Under the pieces are notes generated by a model. It ran no database searches, was not told the DNA's origin, and was given only the letters and a program-made list of their open reading frames with translations. A stretch of DNA of 21,217 nucleotides from Pseudomonadota bacterium (GTDB lineage: Bacteria > Pseudomonadota > Alphaproteobacteria > Rhizobiales > Xanthobacteraceae): positions 1 through 21,217 of the forward strand of contig JAEWJH010000135.1 in assembly GCA_023386635.1 (NCBI GenBank), written 5' to 3'. Position numbers and translations under genes: made by a program. Below, one piece after another: positions 16,443 through 21,217 of the stretch (within the stretch, counting starts at the first letter, position 1; each line of letters starts with the position of its first letter).

Positions 16443-16450
16443 CGGCACTG

Positions 16451-16455
16451 CTCCT
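16451..16455 (-). promoter_or_regulatory. Ribosome binding site of the first yejA
   Basis: AGGAG on the minus strand is the best Shine-Dalgarno match near this gene. Its spacing (8 bases to TTG 16442, 2 bases to GTG 16448) favours the TTG start. The operon promoter should lie between here and the terminator at 16591. A CATAAT word upstream could be a -10 element, but I see no good -35 partner. Confidence 0.5.
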
Positions 16456-16590
16456 CTTCTCGATTCCGACGCGACCACAACCGGGCCGATTATGTCGGGT
16501 TTTGTGGCAACTTCACAGCCGCAGGCCCGCGCCGCGATGCCGCGTGGTTCACTTTGTTGTGGTGGCGCGGCGGCGCGTCGGACGGATCAA

Positions 16591-16618
16591 CAAAAACGGC
16601 CGGGCGAGCCCGGCCGTT
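16591..16618 (-). terminator. Rho-independent terminator of the cytochrome c gene
   Basis: The arms AACGGCCGGGC (16595-16605) and GCCCGGCCGTT (16608-16618) are perfectly complementary over 11 bp around a 2-base centre, so the real loop is a little larger. On the minus strand the stem is followed directly by a T-run ending near 16592. It lies about 50 bp after the stop of the cytochrome c gene and separates that unit from the yej operon, which therefore needs its own promoter. Confidence 0.88.
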
Positions 16619-16668
16619 CCTGATTTGACAACGCATCGGCGGCAACGCCGTTGCGACGAGCGCGCTTT

Positions 16669-17367
16669 TTATTGCGGCTTGGGCGCCTGGCCCGGCTGGG
16701 CGTTCGGCTGCGCACCGGAATTGCCGGGCTGCGGTTTCGCTTCGGCCGGCTTTGCTTCGGCCGGCTTGCCGTCAGCAGGCTTGCCATCCGCAGGCTTGGC
16801 ATCCGCAGGCTTGGCACCGGCGTCGGCCGCCTTCGGCAGCGGCTGCGGGCTGTCCGACAGGGTGTTGAGATAGGCGATCAGATCGGCGCGGGCGCCATCA
16901 CGCTGGATGCCGGCAAAGCCCATGGCCGTGCCCGGCACGAAGCCCTTGGGGCTCGCCAGGAACTGGTTGAGGTCGTCGAAGGTCCACTTGCCGCCCTTCG
17001 CCTTCATCGCCGCCGAGAAGTTGAAGCCGTTGCGGCCATGGCCCTTCTCGTCACCGACGATGCCGTAGAGGTTCGGACCAACCTTGTTGGGGCCGCCCTT
17101 CTCGAAGGTATGGCAGGCGCCGCACTGCTTGGCGACCGCCTGACCCTTCTCGGCGCTGGCCGCGGCCAGCAGCACTTCGATCGGCTGGCTCTTCTCGGCC
17201 TTGGCTTCGCCGCCGCCCGCCGCTTCTTCCTTCACCGCGATATCGAAGCCGGGCTTCTCCGGCTTGTGCTGGGTGAACACCGCTCCCGCGGCGATATTGA
17301 TTGCCAGCAGCGCCAAACAGGTGGCGAGCACGGCGCCCATGATCTTGTTGAATTCAAAAGAGTTCAT
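16669..17367 (-). CDS. cycM: Membrane-anchored class I cytochrome c, CycM-like
   Basis: CycM-type proteins are periplasmic electron carriers, anchored by an N-terminal helix, that pass electrons from the bc1 complex to aa3-type cytochrome oxidase. From ATG 17367 the product is 232 residues; the open frame extends further upstream to 17565, without family sequence. The start MNSFEFNKI and the helix at about 10-31 are typical of the CycM group. After a charged linker, the haem site is CGACH (Cys82, Cys85, His86). GPNLYGIVG follows, and the distal ligand is Met149 in GTAMGFAG. The cytochrome domain ends near 172. The remaining tail is low-complexity, with five Lys-Pro-Ala repeats at 186-210, an unusual extension. 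The gene is monocistronic by its terminator and is divergent from kdsB. Confidence 0.92.
   Translation of the reverse strand: MNSFEFNKIMGAVLATCLALLAINIAAGAVFTQHKPEKPGFDIAVKEEAAGGGEAKAEKSQPIEVLLAAASAEKGQAVAKQCGACHTFEKGGPNKVGPNLYGIVGDEKGHGRNGFNFSAAMKAKGGKWTFDDLNQFLASPKGFVPGTAMGFAGIQRDGARADLIAYLNTLSDSPQPLPKAADAGAKPADAKPADGKPADGKPAEAKPAEAKPQPGNSGAQPNAQPGQAPKPQ
16738..16812 (-). repeat. Five 15-bp tandem repeats encoding KPAxx units
   Basis: Within the cytochrome gene, five consecutive 15-base units encode KPADA, KPADG, KPADG, KPAEA and KPAEA (residues 186-210). The last two units and the middle units are nearly identical at DNA level, as expected of recent slippage or unequal exchange. Because each unit is a multiple of three, copy-number changes keep the frame. 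Confidence 0.85.
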
Positions 17368-17432
17368 CGCCAGAGGTCCGAGGCCGGAAAATGCGCGGAA
17401 ATCGCGGAGCCGACGGTGCCGGCCGCAGCGGA

Positions 17433-17472
17433 CAGATACCCGGTTTGCCTTGCCTCTGGCAACCCGTATACC
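17433..17472. promoter_or_regulatory. Candidate divergent promoters between cycM and kdsB
   Basis: For kdsB on the plus strand, TTGCCT (17445-17450) and TATACC (17467-17472) are 16 bp apart. For the cytochrome gene on the minus strand, TTGCCA (17457-17462) and TATCTG (17433-17438) are 18 bp apart. The two would overlap. A perfect inverted repeat TTGCC-TCT-GGCAA (17450-17462) sits in the middle and could be an operator. Hexamers are only partial matches, so this is a proposal. Confidence 0.3.
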
Positions 17473-17543
17473 CACAGCGGCCTGCGACATTCGTTCAAGG
17501 TCGGCCTCGAGGTTTTCGCCCCCTTTTTTCCGGGATTTCCGCC

Positions 17544-18314
17544 GTGAATCCGTCCCTCGCCCCATCCCGCACCGTCATTCTGATCCCCGCCCGCATGGCC
17601 TCGACCCGCCTGCCGGGCAAGCCGCTGATCGACATTGCCGGCGCGTCGATGATCGTCCAGGTGCTGCGCCGGGCGCGCGAGGCCGAGATCGGCGAACCGG
17701 TGGTGGCGACCGATTCCGAAGCCGTCGCCGCCGCCGTGGAAAAGGCCGGCGGCCGCGCCGTCATGACCAGCGCCGACCACCCGTCCGGCTCGGACCGGAT
17801 TTATGAGGCGCTGCTGGCGATCGACCCTGACCGGGAGATCGACACCGTGGTCAATGTCCAGGGCGACCTGCCGACCTTGGCGCCGGGCGACCTGCGCGCC
17901 GCGCTCGCCCCGCTCGCCGATCCGGCGGTCGACATCGCCACCCTCGCCGCGGTCATCGCCGACCCGGAGGAATTGACCAACCCGAACGTGGTCAAGGCGA
18001 TCGGCACGCCGCTCGGCCCGCGGCATCTCAAGGCGACCACCTTCACCCGCGCCGACGCGACCGGTCCGGGGCCGCATTACCACCACATCGGTCTTTATGC
18101 GTATCGCCGCGCGGCGCTGGAGCGGTTTGTCACGCTGCCGCCATCCGCCAACGAACAGCGCGAGCGGCTCGAACAGTTGCGCGCGCTCGACGCCGGCATG
18201 CGCATCGATATCACCGTGGTCGACAGCGTGCCGCTCGGCGTCGATACCCCGGCCGATCTCGACAAGGCGCGCGCGGCGCTGCAAGTCCGCCATGACGGGC
18301 ATCATCGCCACTGA
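17544..18314 (+). CDS. kdsB: 3-deoxy-manno-octulosonate cytidylyltransferase (CMP-Kdo synthetase)
   Basis: KdsB activates Kdo with CTP to CMP-Kdo in the cytoplasm, the step that lets Kdo be added to lipid A in LPS synthesis. The chosen start is GTG 17544, with GGGA about 8 bases upstream; the frame is open further up but without family sequence. The 256-residue product (E. coli has 248) begins with the nucleotide-binding motif IPARMASTRLPGKPL and then shows VVATDS, SGSDRIYEA, NVQGDLP, HHIGLYAYRR, LEQLRALDAG and VPLGVDTPADLD, all in the expected order. QGDLP replaces QGDEP of E. coli; I believe this is usual in alphaproteobacteria. pheA starts 57 bp downstream on the same strand and may be co-transcribed. 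Confidence 0.96.
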   Translation: MNPSLAPSRTVILIPARMASTRLPGKPLIDIAGASMIVQVLRRAREAEIGEPVVATDSEAVAAAVEKAGGRAVMTSADHPSGSDRIYEALLAIDPDREIDTVVNVQGDLPTLAPGDLRAALAPLADPAVDIATLAAVIADPEELTNPNVVKAIGTPLGPRHLKATTFTRADATGPGPHYHHIGLYAYRRAALERFVTLPPSANEQRERLEQLRALDAGMRIDITVVDSVPLGVDTPADLDKARAALQVRHDGHHRH

Positions 18315-18371
18315 CGTCTCATTGACTTCATCTGCCGCCTGCGCGACACGACACGCAGACTGGATGTCATC

Positions 18372-19214
18372 ATGACCAAAACCATTGCATTTCAGGGCGA
18401 GCTCGGCGCGAATTCGCATATCGCCTGCCAGGAAGCCTATCCGCGCTACAAGGTGCTGCCGTGTCCGACCTTCGAGGACGCCTTCATCGCCGTGCGCTCC
18501 AGCCGCGCCGATCTGGCGATGATCCCGATCGACAACACGCTGGCCGGGCGCGTCGCCGACATCCATCACCTGATGCCCGCCTCCGGGCTGCACATCGTCA
18601 ACGAGTGGTTCCTGCCGGTGCAACACCAGTTGCTCGCGGTGAAGGGGGCCTCGCTGAAGACGCTGAAGACCGTCGAGAGCCACGTTCACGCGCTCGGCCA
18701 GTGCCGCAAGGTGATCCGCAAGCTCGGCCTGAAAGCCGTGGTTGCCGCCGACACCGCCGGCTCTGCGCGCGAAGTCTCCGAGGCCAACGATGTGACACGC
18801 GCCTCGCTCGCCACCGCGCTCGCCGGCAAGATCTACGGCCTGCGCACGCTGATGCCGGACGTCGCCGACGAGCGCGACAACACCACCCGCTTCATCGTGC
18901 TGTCGCGCGATGCCAAATGGGCGCCACGCGGCAAACAGCCGACCATGACTACGTTCGTGTTCCGGGTGCGCAACGTGCCGGCCGCGCTCTACAAGGCGAT
19001 GGGCGGCTTCGCCACCAACGGCGTGAACATGACCAAGCTTGAAAGCTACATGATCAACGGCAGCTTCTCGGCGACGCAGTTCTACGCCGATGTCGATGGC
19101 CACCCGAAAGATCGCTCGCTCGCCTTCGCGCTCGAGGAACTCGCCTTCTTCTCCGCCGAGATGAAGATCCTCGGCGTCTATCCGGCGCATCCCTTCCGCC
19201 AGAAACAACGCTGA
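18372..19214 (+). CDS. pheA: Prephenate dehydratase
   Basis: Prephenate dehydratase converts prephenate to phenylpyruvate in phenylalanine synthesis. The 280-residue protein starts at ATG 18372. It is the stand-alone form, without a fused chorismate mutase. The catalytic domain (about 3-180) has IAFQGELGANSH, PIDNTLAGRVADIHHL and the key Thr172-Arg173-Phe174 in the TRF motif. An ACT regulatory domain (about 192-272) carries GGFATNGVNMTKLES, the phenylalanine-binding type, so feedback inhibition by phenylalanine is expected. It follows kdsB by 57 bp in the same orientation; this kdsB-pheA order is, from memory, common in the group. Confidence 0.96.
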   Translation: MTKTIAFQGELGANSHIACQEAYPRYKVLPCPTFEDAFIAVRSSRADLAMIPIDNTLAGRVADIHHLMPASGLHIVNEWFLPVQHQLLAVKGASLKTLKTVESHVHALGQCRKVIRKLGLKAVVAADTAGSAREVSEANDVTRASLATALAGKIYGLRTLMPDVADERDNTTRFIVLSRDAKWAPRGKQPTMTTFVFRVRNVPAALYKAMGGFATNGVNMTKLESYMINGSFSATQFYADVDGHPKDRSLAFALEELAFFSAEMKILGVYPAHPFRQKQR

Positions 19215-19243
19215 TCCGCCGCACGGCGCGACAAAATGGCTAC

Positions 19244-19266
19244 GCCGAAATAGGCGTTGCCTCGGC
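19244..19266 (+). terminator. Weak hairpin after pheA, possible terminator
   Basis: AGGC (19252-19255) and GCCT (19259-19262) pair around a GTT loop, extended by GCCG (19244-19247) and CGGC (19263-19266) with a four-base bulge on one side. A TTTT run occurs 13 bases later, too far for a textbook terminator. The rest of the 185-bp gap before gdhA shows another small hairpin (GTCCC 19305-19309 with GGGAC 19314-19318) and nothing else I can name. Confidence 0.3.
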
Positions 19267-19399
19267 CTCCAACCGCGTGTTTTAAAAAACAGCTTTGCCG
19301 CTGCGTCCCTGCCGGGACGGGGACGTTGCGCCGCCTCCGAAGCCTCGGAGCGGGCTGATCTCCTTGCAGTGCGCTCATCACTATGGGGGATCACCGATC

Positions 19400-20743
19400 G
19401 TGCTCGACGAGAAGCTGCAACCGATCTTCGACGAGGTTCTGCGCCGCAATCCGGGCGAACCCGAATTCCACCAGGCGGTGCGCGAGGTGCTCGACAGCCT
19501 TGGCGCGGTGATCGCCAAGCATCCGCACTACACCGAGAACGCGCTGATCGAGCGCATCTGCGAGCCGGAGCGGCAGATCATTTTCCGCGTGCCGTGGATC
19601 GACGATACGGGCAAAGTGCAGATCAACCGCGGCTTCCGCGTCCAGTTCAACTCCGCGCTCGGCCCGTTCAAGGGCGGCTTGCGCTTCCACCCGAGCGTGC
19701 TGGTCGGCACCATCAAGTTTCTCGGCTTCGAGCAGACGTTCAAGAATGCGCTCACCGGCATGCCGATTGGCGGCGGCAAGGGCGGCTCCGACTTCGATCC
19801 GAAGGGCCGTTCCGAAGCGGAAGTCATGCGCTTCTGCCAGTCGTTCATGACCGAACTGGCGCGCCATCTCGGCGAATATACCGACGTGCCGGCGGGCGAC
19901 ATCGGCGTCGGCCAGCGCGAGATCGGCTATATGTTCGGCCAGTACAAGCGCATGACCAACCGCTACGAATCCGGCGTGCTGACCGGCAAGGGTCTCGCCT
20001 GGGGCGGTTCGCGCGTGCGCACCGAAGCGACCGGCTACGGCGCGGTCTATTTCGTGCAACGCATGCTGCAGCGGCGCGGCGAGGATTTCGCCGGCCGCAA
20101 GGTCGTCGTCTCCGGCGCGGGCAACGTCGCGATCTACACCATGGAAAAGGCGCAGGAACTGGGCGGCAAGGTGATCGCCTGCTCCGACTCCAACGGCTAT
20201 GTGGTGGATGAAAGCGGTATCGATCTCGATCTGCTGCGCGAGATCAAGGAGCGCAAGCGCGGCCGCGTTGCCGATTACGCGAAGGCGCGCGGCAAAAGCG
20301 CGATCTATGTGGAAGGCGGCAACGTCTGGGATGTGCCGACCGACATCGCCATCCCGTCGGCGACGCAGAACGAGCTCAACGGCGAGGACGCGCGCCGGCT
20401 GGTCAAGAACGGCGTGCGCGCGGTCGGCGAAGGCGCCAACATGCCGTGCCTGCCGGAAGCGGTGCGCGTGTTCAGCGAAGCCAAGGTGCTGTTCGGCCCC
20501 GGCAAGGCCGCCAATGCCGGCGGCGTCGCCACCAGCGCGCTGGAGATGCAGCAGAACGCCTCGCGCGATTCCTGGACCTTCGAGGAAACCGAGGAACGGC
20601 TCGCGGCGATCATGCACAACATCCACGATCTGTGCGCGCAGACGGCGGAGGATTACGGCGAGCCGGGCAACTATGTGCTCGGCGCCAACATCGCCGGCTT
20701 CATCCGTGTTGCCGATGCGATGCGCGCGCTCGGCGTGGTGTGA
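19400..20743 (+). CDS. gdhA: NADP-type glutamate dehydrogenase
   Basis: GdhA makes glutamate from 2-oxoglutarate and ammonium with NADPH, in a hexamer in the cytoplasm. I chose GTG 19400, preceded by GGGGGA (19385-19390) at 9 bases; an open extension to 19295 lacks family sequence. The 447-residue length equals that of E. coli GdhA. Key residues, matched to E. coli from memory, are Lys91 in PFKGGLRFHP, Lys115, Lys127 in GGGKGGSDFDPKG and Asp167 in PAGDIGVG. The Rossmann motif SGAGNVA is at 238-244, and AVGEGANMP and GPGKAANAGGVATSALEM mark the C-terminal half. The gene seems to stand alone, 185 bp after pheA. A hairpin begins about 26 bp after its stop. Confidence 0.96.
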   Translation: MLDEKLQPIFDEVLRRNPGEPEFHQAVREVLDSLGAVIAKHPHYTENALIERICEPERQIIFRVPWIDDTGKVQINRGFRVQFNSALGPFKGGLRFHPSVLVGTIKFLGFEQTFKNALTGMPIGGGKGGSDFDPKGRSEAEVMRFCQSFMTELARHLGEYTDVPAGDIGVGQREIGYMFGQYKRMTNRYESGVLTGKGLAWGGSRVRTEATGYGAVYFVQRMLQRRGEDFAGRKVVVSGAGNVAIYTMEKAQELGGKVIACSDSNGYVVDESGIDLDLLREIKERKRGRVADYAKARGKSAIYVEGGNVWDVPTDIAIPSATQNELNGEDARRLVKNGVRAVGEGANMPCLPEAVRVFSEAKVLFGPGKAANAGGVATSALEMQQNASRDSWTFEETEERLAAIMHNIHDLCAQTAEDYGEPGNYVLGANIAGFIRVADAMRALGVV

Positions 20744-20768
20744 CGGAGCACCGCGCTCTCTTCCGCGA

Positions 20769-20855
20769 GATGCCCGCATTTATTGCGGGCATCCACGTCT
20801 TGGTTTGTCAAAGGAAGAAAGGCGTGGATGCGCGGAACACGTCCGCGCATGACGG
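20769..20855. repeat. REP-like composite of two hairpins downstream of gdhA
   Basis: GATGCCCGC (20769-20777) and GCGGGCATC (20785-20793) form a perfect 9-bp stem with a 7-base loop. GCGCGGA (20830-20836) and TCCGCGC (20842-20848) form a second, 7-bp stem. CATCCACG (20790-20797) and CGTGGATG (20823-20830) are also complementary and would enclose the linker, so the unit can refold. GCATGACGG closes it. The plan resembles dispersed palindromic repeats in Hyphomicrobiales. The first hairpin may stop gdhA transcription, though only a loose T-rich stretch follows. Confidence 0.6.
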
Positions 20856-20869
20856 CCGAGAGAGTTGTG

Positions 20870-21217
20870 TGGTCATGAGAGAGCAAGCGCATGGCGATTG
20901 CGCCTCGTTCTTCCCGATGTGATTGTCAAACAGCGCAGCACCATCTCGATGACCTACAGGCATGCGTCATCGCCCGTGTTCTTTAGCCGGCGCCGGGTGC
21001 GCCCGTATTCCTCATGTCCCTCGACCACATCGAGGGGGACGGAGCGCCGCGAAGCGCAACGTCGTAGTCACCGCTCACACGTCACCGCGTGAACGGAGCG
21101 CATCTCCGTGCGAGCGGAGATACGCGCGCCTTGCGGCGCTCCGTAACCGCGGCGATTTCGCTCCCCGGGACCGTAGCTTCCGGGGCGCGGACAGACGGCT
21201 TTCGATCCTTGCGGGAT
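20870..21217. repeat. Hairpin-rich non-coding tail, dispersed-repeat-like
   Basis: I see no convincing gene in this ~350-bp stretch. Short open frames exist but have no ribosome site and give Arg/Ser-rich products. It holds several perfect inverted repeats: CCCTCGA/TCGAGGG (21018-21024, 21030-21036), ATCTCCG/CGGAGAT (21102-21108, 21115-21121) nested inside ACGGAGCGC/GCGCTCCGT (21093-21101, 21136-21144), and CCCCGG/CCGGGG (21163-21168, 21180-21185). One frame translates to SRGTERREAQ. From memory, TERREA-type peptides recur in spurious ORFs of Bradyrhizobium-like genomes, which would mark it as a multicopy element. It runs to the window edge. Confidence 0.5.

Noticed and set aside
16479..16590. 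Defined promoter for the yej operon
   Set aside because: A CATAAT word is present on the minus strand, but the hexamers 16-18 bp upstream of it match the -35 consensus at only about two positions, so I did not list it as a promoter.
14937..16628. Plus-strand open frame (563 codons) opposite the first yejA
   Set aside because: It is an antisense shadow; the minus strand has a full solute-binding protein with signal peptide and family motifs.
17364..19394. Long minus-strand open frame (676 codons) opposite kdsB and pheA
   Set aside because: It is a shadow frame of high-GC coding DNA: the product is Arg/His/Gly-rich without domain motifs, and the plus strand holds two clear conserved genes with all family motifs.
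20865..21092. Small plus-strand frame (75 codons) with TERREAQ near its end
   Set aside because: There is no ribosome site, it is rich in Arg/Ser, and it overlaps palindromic repeats; I believe such peptides come from multicopy non-coding elements in this group.

Overview
The window (about 21.2 kb, GC-rich, densely coded) looks like a chromosomal segment of an alphaproteobacterium of the order Hyphomicrobiales (Rhizobiales), close to the Bradyrhizobium/Rhodopseudomonas/Xanthobacteraceae group. I base this on recall, not a search: an alphaproteobacterial-type Tad pilus cluster, a CycM-like membrane-anchored cytochrome c, a Yej transporter with tandem binding proteins, and intergenic repeats of a style common in that group. 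I found no phage, IS, CRISPR, tRNA or rRNA features. It is ordinary core and near-core sequence rather than an accessory island.

Layout. (1) Positions 1-4720, plus strand: the end of a Tad/Flp pilus operon, cpaE (5' end cut by the window), cpaF, tadB and tadC. The lipoprotein gene tadD follows on the minus strand (4798-5610), converging on tadC across a repeat-like hairpin. (2) Positions 5713-7946, plus strand: a two-gene unit, an M17 leucyl-aminopeptidase-family enzyme and a cytosolic-looking SH3b-NlpC/P60 peptidase, 2 nt apart. A possible CtrA box lies between tadD and this unit. (3) Positions 7950-16442, minus strand: a six-gene transporter operon read from right to left. It holds two YejA-type binding proteins with twin-arginine signals, the permeases YejB and YejE, the double ATPase YejF, and an exported DsbA-like thiol oxidoreductase. 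Most junctions are stop/start overlaps or gaps of a few bases. The exception is a 111-bp gap with a nested inverted repeat between the second yejA and yejB. (4) Positions 16669-17367, minus strand: a CycM-like cytochrome c with a Lys-Pro-Ala repeat tail, closed by a clear intrinsic terminator. (5) Positions 17544-20743, plus strand: kdsB (CMP-Kdo synthetase), pheA (prephenate dehydratase) and gdhA (NADP-type glutamate dehydrogenase). (6) Positions 20744-21217: no convincing gene, but several nested hairpins of intergenic-repeat type.

How the parts may work together. The most interesting reading is regions 2 and 3 as one peptide or muropeptide salvage neighbourhood. The Yej importer would bring peptides (possibly peptidoglycan fragments, as known for the YejBEF-YepA system of Agrobacterium) into the cytoplasm. 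There an SH3b-NlpC/P60 enzyme of YkfC type and an M17 aminopeptidase would degrade them. This is inference from gene content and family knowledge; the convergent arrangement alone does not prove a shared pathway. No clearly undescribed system is evident.
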